Positions 22,126 to 33,254 of a stretch of 64,000 nt of DNA are shown piece by piece. The DNA lies in the NCBI RefSeq assembly GCF_019175385.1, contig NC_083339.1, forward strand, positions 31,463,637 through 31,527,636, read 5' to 3'. The notes below the pieces were generated by a model. It was not told the DNA's origin. It worked only from the letters and a program-made list of their open reading frames with translations, and searched no databases. Made by a program: the position numbers and the translations under genes. Source of the DNA: Lycium barbarum (Eukaryota; Streptophyta; Magnoliopsida; Solanales; Solanaceae). Position 1 is the first letter of the stretch. Every line of letters begins with the position of its first letter.

Positions 22126-23220
22126 TATTGATGTGATTCATGCATTGCATGCACTTTCACTTCATGATACACTGTTGAGATATTGATGATATTTGATGAA
22201 ATACATGATGATCTAGGCTCAGTTTTACTTGAGTGACGTGAGAGTAAGATATCCGATGTTCGTCCCAGAATCGTGGATTGAGTGAATTGATACTTGATGA
22301 AACTCTTTTACTTGAGTGACGTGAAAAGTCCAATGTCCGATGTTCATTCTGGAATTGTGGATTGGGTAAGTGCATGGACTCCGCAGGTCCCCCAGGGTGG
22401 TGCCGGTGAGAACCCCCCATGGGCAAAGATCTGGGACGGGTGGCATTTAGACTTCACGAATCACACTGGGTTGTGCTACTGGGACGTCGATATTTCCATC
22501 CGGAGTACATGTGTACTCCACATTTGCATGACATTGCATTGCATTCTTACCATTGCTGCATTGTATTGCATTATGACTTGATTGAGATGTTTGGTGTTGT
22601 ATTGGATTGGATACCTTCAGACTGGGCACATTTGGGATTAGATGCTCTACATAGGTGACGACGGATAATTGGATTTGATTGCATTGTCTTATACTTGCTG
22701 GTTTATTTGCTTATATGCTTTATTATCTTAATTGTGTTAGCTATGCTTAGTCAGTCGATGATGCCTAACAATACTGATGTTTGTACTGACCTGCACTTGC
22801 TACATTCTTTTATGAATGCAGAATATCAGGTCGAATCCACTTCCGTGACGCGTGGCTGAATCGTCACTTCAGCTTTCTCTTGAGTTTCCAGGGTGAGCAT
22901 GCTCGTCCACTGCCTTGAAGACTTTCTATCTTATGTCCTATTCTATTCAGAGACATAGACACTTTATGTATTAGTATTCCAGATTGTATTATTTTCCTTT
23001 AGATGCTCTTGTGTTATTCAGACTAGACCCTGGGGTGTTTATCGTCATTCCGCACTTTTCTACCACTTATATATATATTTATCGTGAGACTTACGGATTT
23101 GTTCTATTCTGTTGCTTAATTTTCATCCTTTTATGTATCTATTCATTGCTGGGTTGAGGGTTCGCTTACTGAGGTGTGAAGGTAAGTGCCGGCACCATTT
23201 AGGCAAAATAGGTCGTGACA

Positions 23221-23302
23221 TATTTATACGCTAAGGATTAGGGTTTAGGAGGAGGACAAGCTAATAGGGTAACGGGATAATTAGCACCGCTTACGGGTGG
23301 AC
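23221..23302. other. Unassigned 82-base segment
   Basis: It lies between the LTR ending at 23220 and the Ogre-like LTR starting at 23303. I see nothing recognisable in it. Confidence 0.5.
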
Positions 23303-23849
23303 TATTGACACCCAATTTTGGTCCTCCACATTTTAAATTAACTAGTCAAGTTTCTTGAATTTCAAACAGAGTGAAATACACATTCACAAAGTCAAAAATA
23401 TTTTCTTAACTAGTTTTGGTGCTATGTTGTCATTTCATTTGGCAAAATAACCTAACATATATTATACATATTCTACATATAATTTTAAGTATTAGTTATG
23501 TTCAAAATAAGTGTTTTGAACTAAATGTGTATTTCAAATAGTTAATTAAAGTAATTTACGGCTTAATTACTATAATTAATCTATTTTTTGCAAATAAATA
23601 TTTTATTTTGTTAAGTCAAAAAGCTTCATTAGTTAATTGATTAATGATTAATTTCCAATTGTGTTTAACTTGGCTAAGCAACGATTTTAAAACCAAAAGA
23701 GACTATCCTTTAAATCCTAAATAAACCTTCCCTTAACAGACCCTTTTTCAATCATTGTTAGCCCCTATTTTTGGCCGAAAACTTCGGACCAGCCCATTTC
23801 ACCTTAGAACCCAAATACCTATGTTAATTCATTTTTCTACATTTTTTTG

Positions 23850-24540
23850 CGCGGATTGCCCTCTTTTAGGGGTGGCCTTTAAATTTTGCCCCTCAAATTG
23901 GTGATCTTTAAGTTTTGCATTTCGCTTGAAAAAATGAATTTTTCTACATTTTTTTGCGTGGATTGCCCTCTTTTGGGGGTGGTCCTTAAATTTTGCCCCT
24001 CAAATTGGTGATTTTTAAGTTTTGTCCTTCGCTTGAAAAAATGATCGAAAATACTGAGGTTCTGGGTTCGAACTCTCGCTCAGGCATAAAAATAAAAATA
24101 ATTTCGCAAGGCAAGGCTTTGAGAAAAGTCTGCCTTATGCGGCATAAGTTGCCCTAAGGCATAATAACTAAAGTTATGCCGGATTCGACATATGTTGCCT
24201 AATGGCATAACTAAAAGTTTGTCTTATAAGATAATCTATGCTGGATTCGGCATAACTTTAGTTAGGCCTTAAGACAACTTATGTTGTCTCCGGCAGAGGT
24301 TGCCTTAAGGCATAAAAGTCTGCTTTATAACTTAATGCGCTTATGCCGGATCCGATATAACTTTCCCTAAGCCTTGCTTTGCAAAATTATTTTTATTTTT
24401 ATATTAGAATCGGGGTTCAAACCTAGAACCTCAGAATTTCTACGTGAAGGGCAAAAATTAAAGACCAGCAATTTGGGAGGCAAAAATTAAAGGCCACCCC
24501 GAATGAGGGGCATTCCTACGAATTGCCCAATTTTCTACAC
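23850..24540. mobile_element. Foldback/MITE-like element with long inverted ends
   Basis: The left end (GCGGATTGCCCTC...GGGGTGGCCTTTAAATTTTGCC) is the inverted counterpart of the right end (GGCAAAAATTAAAGGCCACCCCGAATGAGGGGCATTCC...GAATTGCCCAA). The inverted arms run inward to the GAGGTTCTGGGTTCGAAC / GGGGTTCAAACCTAGAACCTC pair, some 150 bases each. The left arm is doubled in tandem (107-base units from 23832 and 23939). The centre is built from repeated GGCATAA/TTATGCC palindromes. No coding potential. A target duplication could not be fixed. Confidence 0.7.
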
Positions 24541-27284
24541 CAACGGAAAACATAAACCAAACAAAACCCTAACAGACCCTTCAACTCTAACGCCTCCCCA
24601 ACTCCTCCAACGTCAACATACCAATTCCGGCTAAAGTTTCAATGCGTTTTCAACTTCGCACTACCTGTCCTCCCAATTTGGGCAATGAAATTAATGAATC
24701 TTGTCCTCTTCTCCCATTGCCAGCCTTTCAAATGGTAACAATCCCATTTTTCTTTATTTTTCCTTATCTTTTCTCCTCATCTGTCATAGACAAGTACGAT
24801 TTTGCAGAAAACATTGATGGTCTTTGTATTGACTCAAATTCAAATTCGGATTAAAAATTTTTCTTCACAAGGTTCGGATTTCAAATCCATATTTTCAGAT
24901 CCAAACATTGTCCCGCATCGTAGGTTTTGGGGGCCATTTCTCTTTTCTCAAGGACGGTTTACACACCCGTACTTGGCTAAAAGACATTCTGAGTCAAGGG
25001 TTTAAGTTCCTTTGGTGTTTTAAAGTTCAAAATTTTAATATTTTTTTTTCGTTGTTGTTCGAGTATCGATGTAGTCGTCGTTGGTGAAAGGTGATCGACT
25101 CAACCCTCGTCGCCCCTGTCGCTGCTCGACAAAAAGATAACCTTCATCCTCGTCTTGATTTATTCTACCCTTTTCTAGTTCTGTCATCAGTACAGAGTTT
25201 AGTTTAATCTTGTTTGAAGTTAAGCAATTAGTTTACTCTTCATATGTTAGTTAGAATATGGATTTATGCTGAAGATTCTTATCTTGCTTTAGTTACGTAG
25301 GATTTAGATCGTTTCTTGCTCTTTTTTCATTTATTTATTTTCTGCTTAAGTTCCAATGGAGTTATAAAGCATGTGTGTACCTTACTTTTAGTTTTCTACC
25401 CCGAAACACTAGTTAAGAAGCACGATTTAGTTCTCTGGTTTCTTTTCCTTTCTTTTGTTCTCCTGTGGTCATTTTGTTTTCTGCTAAAGTTTAGATTAGT
25501 TTGTTAATAAGCAATGTCTCCAAGCTTCTAACTTGTAACGTGTACATTTTAGCTTTGAAATATGTAGTCAATGTGTTATTAACAGTTTGTTGGAGCAGCT
25601 CTCAAAATGGTTGTAGCTGTGGCTTTATAGAATATCAGTTTGTGACCTCAATTTGAGAGAACTAAGTTCGTTATGAGTTTGTTGATCATTTAATTTCCTC
25701 TTTTTTGGAGAGAATATTTGAATAGTTGAATGTTGTTTTCAAGGTATGACTCTAAAATCTAATCTCTTTAGCTAAATTGGTGTTGAAGTTATATGAGTAA
25801 TGCCTCTTCACTGTTTCATGTGTGCTTTAGGTTACGACTTGGAATACAATACTTATATGTAGAAGATGTTATTTTGAGATTAGCTGCTCTATTTTAAGTA
25901 GAATTAGATTATTAGGTTTTTTTTTTTTTTTTTGCTGGCTGTTCAAGTGTTCTTTCGTTTTCAGTTCTGTGTTTTTCGTATCATGTAGATTGGTTCAAAT
26001 TCAATCTTATTTGAGTTAGATAATTAGATTTTCTTTTTCCTTCTAGGTGAAAATATGAAGCTTGCTGTTTAATATGCTCTTTCTTTAGGCTCCTTAGCCT
26101 ATCTTAAATGCTCATGTTTGCAATAGGTAAAGTTGGAATGAAAAGTATCATTAAGAGATTAAAACTTAGTCACCCGCCTTCTTTAACCTAAAATAGGGTT
26201 TAGTATAATCAATATATCACTTCTCAGTTCTGAGTTTAGATTGAAACATTGAGTAGTTGTTCATGATATCAACTAGTTGGAAGTTAGCTGAAGGTTAATA
26301 ATGTTTGACATTTAAGGGTCTTAAAGGGCTGTTTGGTTTCTCTCTTAAAAAATAGTTGTTTGTTCTTCCAGATTCATTTTTTTTTAGAAAATAGAGTTTT
26401 TTCCCAAATCACAAGCTTAGCCTAGGTTTTGGGTTGATTTTGAGCTAATTCTTAACCTTTCAAATGATTTCCAAACCTTTTTTCCCATCTTTCAATTCCA
26501 GTTCTGTTTTTATTTCGATATCTTGTTCGAGTTCGGCTTATGTTTTTCTTGTTGAGAGTCTGGTTGTTGTGTAGTTGTCTCTCTTTATGCATTCAAACAT
26601 GTTTAGATACTTTAAACCCGTCTATGTTAAGGGATTCCATAGTTTGATGTCCTTTTTCCTGAAATTTATTAAAGCATTTTCAGATTTGGTTTTGTTTTGC
26701 TTAAAGGGAGAAACCTGGAAATAGTTTCCACCCCATTTACACGTCGAATGGAATAATTTTTATCTTATAAACAATGCGTGTTGAAATTGCTATTTATGAA
26801 CTCGAGAATGAAGTCCAGTAGGAATTTCACAAATGTTTAGTGTAGTCAGTTGAAGTACTTCAAAAATGTGAGCTGAAATCTATGTGATCATAGACTTGTC
26901 AAGTTAGCAAAAATCTGATTCGAATCTACTTCTTTGAATATAAACCTATTTTGAAGCTGGGTGAGGCATGCATGATATCTTGTTGTTAGAAGTTAACCAT
27001 ACTTGTATAAGTATAGAAATCGATCTAATTGTATTTGGTTTATGCATATGTGAGCGAGGAGTTTTCCTATTCATTATGCTAATTTTGTTCCTATCAATCC
27101 CGAACACGACTGAAAAGGGTTTGTTTAATCATTCTAGATTCGTGAGAATAAGTTTTAAATCTTACCATTAGACATAGGCTTAATGTTTCAATGTTCTGCC
27201 TACTATGTGATTTCCTTTCTATAAATAGTGAGACTGTGGTTTCTTTAGTCCAAAATATACCTCTTGAGTTTCATTTGAGCGTTT

Positions 27285-28596
27285 AGGGCCTGTTTGGAAA
27301 GCCACCCAGGTAATTGGAATTAGGTGTAATTACACAGTTTGGCCTGTTTGTTTAACCAGATAATTACACAGTTAGGTGGGAATTGGGTGTAATTGAGAGG
27401 GTGTAATTACACTGTCCAATTCTCAAGAGGAGGCTGAGAATTGGGTGTGCTTACACCCTGTAATTACAATGTTACTTTTTAGTTTATTTCTTTTTAATTT
27501 TATTTTAATTTGTTTTCTTTTTAAATTTATTTTTAATTTTCTATTATTTAGTTTATTTTTTATTTTTAAAATTTCTTTTCTTTTCTAATTTCTTTTTTAT
27601 TTCTATTATTTAATTTCTTTTTTATTTTTACTTTTTAATCATTTGTAATTTTTAAAATATATTTTTCTTTTTATAGAATTTATATTTCATTTTCTTTCTT
27701 CTCATTCCCAACCTTTACTTCTTGTGGTTCCATATAATTGCTCGTATTTTTTTTAATTTTTAATTTTATTCATTTAGCATAACCATGTTAATATACTAAT
27801 TTTTGAAACTACATATCTTAATATTAAAAAGAATGAGTCATTAGCAAACTTGGCATATAAAAAGTGAAAGTAGAATTTCGTTGTGAATGAGGTTATTGAC
27901 TTATATTTTCCCTTTCCTTTGAATTATACGAGTATTTACTTATGTTATGTTGAAACTTACTTATGTAACGTTAGAATTTGACATAAGAGTTGTTAAAAAT
28001 ATTCTTTCAGATTTTGAATTTAGGTTATATTTTCGATTTTAAAAATATTTGCTTTAGTACTATTGACTTGTTATTTCACATTGCATGTTGTTTATTTTTC
28101 ACCTACAGTTGATAGAATTATTGTCAAACATTTGAATAGTGTTATGACATTATATTTATAAATAATATTTTTTTGTCAAAGATCCAATCATATGATGTTC
28201 TCACAAGAAGGTATGCTTTTAATTTTTATAATCAATTAAAATTAAACTATTATTAATTTGAAATTATATATCAATTATTTTTTACAATATTAGTTACAAA
28301 TATATGATTATTAATTAACATATTTTCAAGAAACAATGTTATTATTGAATAACTAATTTAATATCATTTATAAAGGCACATATTTTTTAAATATTAATTT
28401 TAAATTTTTATAATTATTTTAGTTTTAAATTAAACTAACTGTGTAATTATACTTGTGCAACCAAACAACACGCTCGTAATTACATTGTAATTACATTATG
28501 ACAAACAAGCAGATCGTTGTAATTACAATACTGTGTAATTACTAGGGTAGTAATTACACCAATTCCAATTTCCAGGTGGCTTTCCAAACAAGCTCT
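27285..28596. mobile_element. hAT-like non-autonomous element (MITE), about 1.3 kb
   Basis: The left end AGGGCCTGTTTGGAAAGCCACC is matched inverted by the right end GGTGGCTTTCCAAACAAGCTCT. The inner flanks continue the inverted match with GGTGTAATTAC-type repeats for about 50 bases. The GGGCCTGTTTGG-type end is common in plant hAT-related MITEs. The inside is very AT-rich and has no ORF. I could not find a clear 8-bp target duplication, so ends may be off by a few bases or mutated. Confidence 0.68.
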
Positions 28597-28683
28597 TAGT
28601 CATGATATTTCCATATCCAGATGCTAATTGCTACTCTTTCCTTTTTTGCGGATAGACTGCCCAACCATGGGTGAAAATGGTTA

Positions 28684-28873
28684 GGAAAAAGGGTCAAATT
28701 TACCCTCCAAGTATGGTTTATAGTTTTGCCTTCCATCAAAGTTTGGATCAAATTTGCCCTCTCCGTTAGGATACTTGATAAATTTGCCCTTATATGGATG
28801 GCAATCTGACTTGGATTCCACAACACAAAACAATTAGCCACATCAGATCCACGTAGGCTCCATGTAAGCTCCC
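28684..28873 (+). repeat. Left terminal inverted repeat of the Pack-MULE
   Basis: About 190 bases. They can be aligned with the reverse complement of 29716-29911 throughout, with scattered substitutions and small indels, including the blocks AAGTATGGTTTATAG, CTTATATGGATGG and TTAGCCACAT. Confidence 0.85.
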
Positions 28874-28920
28874 AATAGTAAATATACTGGTTGTACCCTG
28901 TGAAATTGTCTGTTCATTTA

Positions 28921-29628
28921 TATCCTGCTGAAAAGGAACCGATTTTGGGTAAATCTGAGGCTGATTTTATCGTACCCATTTCTTGAAATCTGCCATTAAA
29001 TGATGGTTTATGGTTTGAGATTGAGAATTCTACTCGTACATATATTGCGGGGAATGGTACTTTTAGGGAGGTTTTAGTTAGTTTGGATGGTGATGTAATT
29101 GGTGTAATTTGGCCTTTTACTGTGATATATACTGGTGGTATAAATCATCTGTTGTGTAGACCTATTAGTGAAATTGGTTCATTTCATCTTCCTTCCTATG
29201 ACATTAAAATTACGCCGTTATTAGGAAAGATTTTAGATGGAAATTCTAATAATATTTCTTTCAGTGTTGCAAATGCACTGAATGTGTGGTATGTTGATGC
29301 AAATTTGCATCTTTGGTTGGATAAAAATAGCGTAAAAACTGAAGGGAAGTTGTTGGAGTATAATAACTTCCCCCTTTCCTTTTCTTTCGCGAGCAATTTT
29401 ACTGGCCTTGATGGATCATTTGTGACAAATGCACATAGATCGATCTCACTGACTGGATTGGTAAAATCATCTTATGGAACAGTGACTACAAGGTCATCTC
29501 AAAGTTTGAGTTATAGTAACGAAATGGTGATGGGAAATAACGCGAACTTGCAAATTGTTGATCAGTTTATTGATTTTAATGACACTGTTTATGCCAAGAC
29601 GCGATCTTTTCCTGTTCAAGTATCGTAG
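28921..29628 (+). pseudogene. Captured fragment of a plant peptide-N-glycanase A gene
   Basis: The frame has one in-frame TGA at 28984-28986, where CGA (Arg) is the simple ancestor, and is then open from 28987 to the TAG at 29626-29628, 213 codons. It reads NLPLNDGLWFEIENSTRTY, GNGTFREVLVSLDGDVIGVI, PSYDIKITPLLGKILDG, NALNVWYVDANLHLWLD and SYGTVTTRSSQSLSYSNEMV. I recognise these as the central part of plant peptide-N4-(N-acetyl-beta-glucosaminyl)asparagine amidase A, an enzyme that removes N-glycans from glycoproteins in the secretory pathway or vacuole. The N-terminal part with its signal peptide and the C-terminal part are missing, so it is not a working enzyme. The long open frame suggests recent capture. 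No promoter is evident. Confidence 0.85.
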
Positions 29629-29715
29629 TATTAGTTTCAGAAAACGACCTTGGCCTTAGTGATGGGTCTGGATCATCAGAGGGAAAGCTACTTGGGAAAT
29701 CAAATAATTGGGGTT

Positions 29716-29911
29716 AGGAGCTCACGTGGAGCCTACTTGGATTTTATGTGGCTAATTATTTTGTGTTATGGAGTCCAAGTTAGATTTCCATCCATATAAG
29801 GGCAAATTTATCAAATATCCTAACGGGAAGGGAAAATTTGATCTCAAACTTTGACGGAGGGCAAATTTAAACTATAAACCATACTTGAAGGGTAAATTTG
29901 ACCCTTTTCCC
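29716..29911 (-). repeat. Right terminal inverted repeat of the Pack-MULE
   Basis: Inverted partner of 28684-28873, ending CCCTTTTCCC next to the 9-bp duplication. Bases 29629-29715, between the captured gene fragment and this repeat, are not recognised. Confidence 0.85.
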
Positions 29912-31126
29912 AAATGGTTAACTGGTGGGCTTAGGTAGGCCCACTAGCCTAACTTTTCTCCTTTTCCATTTTTATATTTGTATGTTAGGTATAGTTTGTT
30001 GTAAACAACTTGTAAAATATTGAAACCCAAACGTTATTAGGACTTAGGAAAACTCGTGTAATAGCTAAATATTTTCTAAAAATGATTGTCAAGGTTAAAC
30101 ACGGTTTATGATAATTGCATGATTGATAAACTTTAGATTTTTTGCCAAATATTACAAAGTGTTAAAACTAGTAATACAGGTGACACTGTTTTGGGCCGTA
30201 AGCCCTTAAAGAAAAAAAATAGAAAACGGGTTGTTTTGGACTCAGGCAAATCTTGGCTTAAACAATTTTTTGGGGCCTCATTTACAAAGTTGGAAACATG
30301 GGCTAAATCTTTTGGACAAATTGAAGCAAAACAGATTTCTGAAAGATATAAATGAAATGAGACTCTTTTTAACTCATAATCAACTTGAGGTATTTTAAAC
30401 CTTTTGGGCCCCAAGCTCATAACCTTAAGGCAATAAACAAGAGAAAATATATTTGGGCCTTGATTTGAAATAAGATGGCTTTGGAGTAGAATATTGGTTG
30501 ACTTAAAACGAGCTAAAAGTGGATAAATAAATAAACTCTTTTTCTCCTTATTTATACTCATAAAGCCTATTCTATATTTCAAGAGGAGAATATACTTCAT
30601 TTATTTTTCCACATATATGTGTGTAAAATTCTAAGGACAAAATCATGACATTTGACCAAACTAGTAGGAATTCTATTTAAGAGAAAATCTTATGTGTGTT
30701 TTGGTCTGAAAAAGAAGTGAGTTTTACCCCTTCATATCATTTTTAAAAGAAATCAACTCTTTTCCTTAAATATATATATTTTGCCAAAAGATGAGATTAT
30801 GATATGAAAAATGACAATTTTTGCAAGAAAGAAAACATTTGAGCACATAATCACAATTAATCACACATTGAAGCTCGAAGGTCAACTGTATTCTATGGAT
30901 TTTTAATACTAAGGTGCTTAAAACCTTCCCTTAGGGATCACCAGAACCATTACCTCGAACTTTGGTTTAAAAAGGATTAACCTTTTGTTTGACTAAACCT
31001 TTTTAACTTGATTTTTTTAATTCCCTTTATAAAATTAGGTGGCAACTCTAAAAATTTAAAATTCGAATAGAGTCCACAAGTTCTTAGTAGTTTTTATGCA
31101 CCCGCGTAGAAGTGAACTGTAACAGA

Positions 31127-31144
31127 TGGCGACTCTATTGGGGA
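31127..31144 (+). other. Primer binding site of the third Ogre-like element
   Basis: TGGCGACTCTATTGGGGA begins two bases after the LTR end. It differs at few positions from the sites at 14176 and 36767. Confidence 0.8.
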
Positions 31145-31834
31145 TTCTTTAGGTTCTAACTATAAGGGTTTCAATATAATGTGATATTAATTGTGAATAT
31201 TTGCTTAATTATTTACTTTCTTCCAAAATATAAATTGTCATGCATTCATATCATCAATTCCGCCACTTCTGGCAAAAAGCATGGTTTCAAAGGGGACATG
31301 CAAGCTCGCGGTCTAGCCTTCACTAAAAAAACTCGAAACACCACTTCTTTGGAACACATTGAACACGGAGTTGGTGTGCGATCACCCAACAGCCGACAAC
31401 AGTTCACCCCGAGTAGTCCGCTTGGGTCCAATGTCCCTCAAAAAGCCCACTCTTGCATATGACTAGGATAGAGCTAAGCCAAATCCAAAGATGAACTAGA
31501 TGGGTTTTGGATATTTGAGATGTATCTAAAACCCATTAAGGAGACTACCTTGTGTCAAGACGGTCTATGGCCTAAAGACACCGCATCCAACTATGTGAAA
31601 AATTGAAGGATGTATATGCCGTTATATGAACTGTTAGTTCCTGGGATTGGGAATTTTTTTCTTTACTTTTTAGACTTCATCCGAGAAGAGCTCCGAAAGT
31701 TCGAGAGACGATGAAGTACCCCCATAGTGGTTTAGTTTAGGATTTGTATTGGTCATCAAACCGGTCCACTTTACAAGATAGAAGGTAGCCATGACATCCC
31801 ATCCGAGCTAGATCAACCACAAAGGGAAAAGAAA
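31145..31834 (+). other. Untranslated leader of the third Ogre-like element
   Basis: It contains the conserved TAGGATAGAGCTAAGCC block (31465-31482) and other short matches to the element A leader. Unlike elements A and B, no ORF1 or ORF2 follows: the leader joins almost directly to the start of gag. This means either an internally deleted element or a lineage without those ORFs. Confidence 0.6.
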
Positions 31835-32265
31835 ATGACTGGTACTACAGGAGATGATATCAGAATGATAGAAATTGCAGAATTCGCCAGTCAGGGGGAC
31901 AAGGGACATCATGAGGATGTTATTGCCTTTTTGTTTCGGAAAATCAACTACCCCCAACAGAAGGCGAAACATGCCAAACTGGCTACTGCAGCGAACGTTC
32001 CTCTCGTTAACTTATGGAAGCCTCTTCCTCATTTCCCACTTTTGAGTTTGCCAATATTCAACCCTTCCCTAACCTATACTGTTGGGACAAGCATCTTTAC
32101 TGCAAATCCCCTTATCATCAACTTAACCATGTCAAACCCTCCATATGCCGGCATTTCCTACCCGATGCTAGCTATCCTTTAAATATCGCACCCTTATACC
32201 AAACTCTGCTACCGACCTACGTTAATCCTATCACTTACCCAATGCCAATCCTGCCACTAATCGTA
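31835..32265 (+). pseudogene. gag: N-terminal fragment of gag, third Ogre-like element
   Basis: It starts at ATG 31835 with MTGTTGDDIRM, close to the gag start of elements A and B (MTGTPEETRNEL), and encodes the Pro/Tyr-rich N-terminal segment of Ogre gag. It runs to a stop at 32180-32182. At about 32265 the sequence switches abruptly to the truncated solo LTR of the duplicated block, so the capsid domain and everything downstream are missing. Confidence 0.7.
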
Positions 32266-32654
32266 GCTACGAACGCGCTCGTGGTCTCAAAATTTCCAAC
32301 AGAGGTCTCGTTGATTGAGTCAACCCCCGATGCCTTAATTTGAATTTCCCAACCCAAGTCCTAAAATGCATCCGAGTGCATTGGGAACTGAACCAAATAC
32401 ACACACAAGTTCTAAGCGACCATCTAGACCTCTCGGAATTGACGAAATTCTAACAAAGGATCGTTTACCCAAAAGTCAACTTGAGGTCAACTATTTTTTC
32501 ACTTTAAGCCTATATTTCACAAAAGTTGCCCGAATCTGGTCTAGACACCTCGGGAAGCATGCCAACGGTCCCCTCAGGTCAAAAGTGAGCCAATGAATGC
32601 TCGAGAAAGGGTGACAATGCCGAAAAGACTATAACGACCAAACAGGTCGTTACA
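32266..32654 (-). mobile_element. Truncated copy of the 2504-5374 solo LTR
   Basis: It is nearly identical to 4986-5374 and ends at the same GGTCGTTACA followed by CCAAG. The rest of the LTR is absent and its left edge abuts foreign gag sequence. It marks the left edge of the duplicated block. Confidence 0.9.
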
Positions 32655-33254
32655 CCAAGTGTCTCACCTCAAGGCGCGCCAGTGTTATTTGTCTGAAAGA
32701 AATATGGTTCCTTACGTATGTGAATTGATTATGTCAGTTGAACAAGATCACCCTTAAGAACAAATACCCCCTTCCCAGGATAAATGACTTGTTTGACCAA
32801 CTTCAGGGTGTCCAGTGCTATTCCAAAATTGACCTCAAATTAGGATACCATCAGTTAAAGGTTAAGTAAGTTGCATTCCGAAGACCGCTTTCAGACCCTA
32901 TTATGGTCATTTCGAATTTATTGTCATGTAATTTGGATTGACAAACACACCAGCTGCTTTCATGGATCTTATGAACAGGGTCTTCAAGCCTTATCTTGAT
33001 TTATTTGTCATTGTCTTCCTTGATGATATTTTGGTGTATTCACGTAGTGAGGCTGAACTTGCAAAACATCTCAAAATAGTGTTTCAGATACTTTAGGATC
33101 GTGAGCTTTGTGCTAAATTCTCAAAGTGTGATTTTTGGCTTAAGTCAGTGGAATTTTTAGGCCATGTAATTTCAGGTGAAGGTGAGAAGGTTAACTCTCA
33201 GAAAATAGATGTTGTAAAGAATTAGCCCAGACCCACTTCAGTTTCTGACATAAG
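32655..33254 (+). pseudogene. Second copy of the Tekay-like RT remnant
   Basis: It matches 5375-5974 with only scattered substitutions and carries the same stops and frame changes. The FLDD box is at 33016-33027. The RT part before the solo LTR is missing because the duplication begins inside that LTR. Confidence 0.85.

Larger units (their letters stand above)
20335..23220 (+). mobile_element. LTR of the same gypsy family as 2504-5374, plus strand
   Basis: It starts TGTAACAACTCGTTTGGTC and ends AATAGGTCGTGACA. Over its length it matches the reverse complement of the 2504-5374 solo LTR, including the 41-bp repeats, the GC-rich palindromic patch and the end motif. No primer site or internal sequence follows. 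The flanks TCTGA (left) and TATTT (right) do not form a target duplication. It could be a solo LTR with rearranged flanks or one end of a partly deleted element. Confidence 0.75.
28684..29911. mobile_element. Pack-MULE: Mutator-like element carrying a host PNGase A fragment
   Basis: The element is 1228 bp, bounded by a perfect 9-bp duplication AAATGGTTA (28675-28683 and 29912-29920), the size made by Mutator-like transposases. Its ends are long inverted repeats of about 190 bases beginning GGAAAAAGGGTCAAATTTAC and, inverted from the right, GGGAAAAGGGTCAAATTTAC. Between them lies part of a host gene for peptide-N-glycanase A and no transposase. The insertion sits in an Ogre-like LTR at a place matching 12855 of element A (ATGGGTGAAAATGG), which gives the empty-site sequence. 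It must have been moved by a transposase encoded elsewhere. Confidence 0.85.
23303..31124 (+). mobile_element. LTR of a third Ogre/Tat-like element, carrying three nested insertions
   Basis: It starts TATTGACACCCAATTTTGGTCC (first G of the expected TG changed to A) and ends GTGAACTGTAACA, followed by a primer site at 31127. Its last 130 bases resemble the end of the element A LTR (AAAATTAGGTGGC.ACTCT, TTTTTATGC) but are clearly diverged, so it is a different subfamily. Inside are a foldback element (23850-24540), a hAT-like MITE (27285-28596) and a Pack-MULE (28684-29911). Without these the LTR is about 4.6 kb. A CTATAAATAG at 27219-27228 is a possible TATA box, but its position differs from the other Ogre LTRs. 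Confidence 0.75.

Noticed and set aside
24070..24100. tRNA gene or SINE, suggested by the box-B-like GGTTCGAAC
   Set aside because: There is no box A at the right distance and no cloverleaf. The stretch is part of the inverted arm of a foldback element and has an inverted partner near 24415.
29083..29628. A functional peptide-N-glycanase A gene
   Set aside because: Only the central part of the protein is present, it is preceded by an in-frame stop and lies between Mutator-like inverted repeats; the N- and C-terminal parts are missing.
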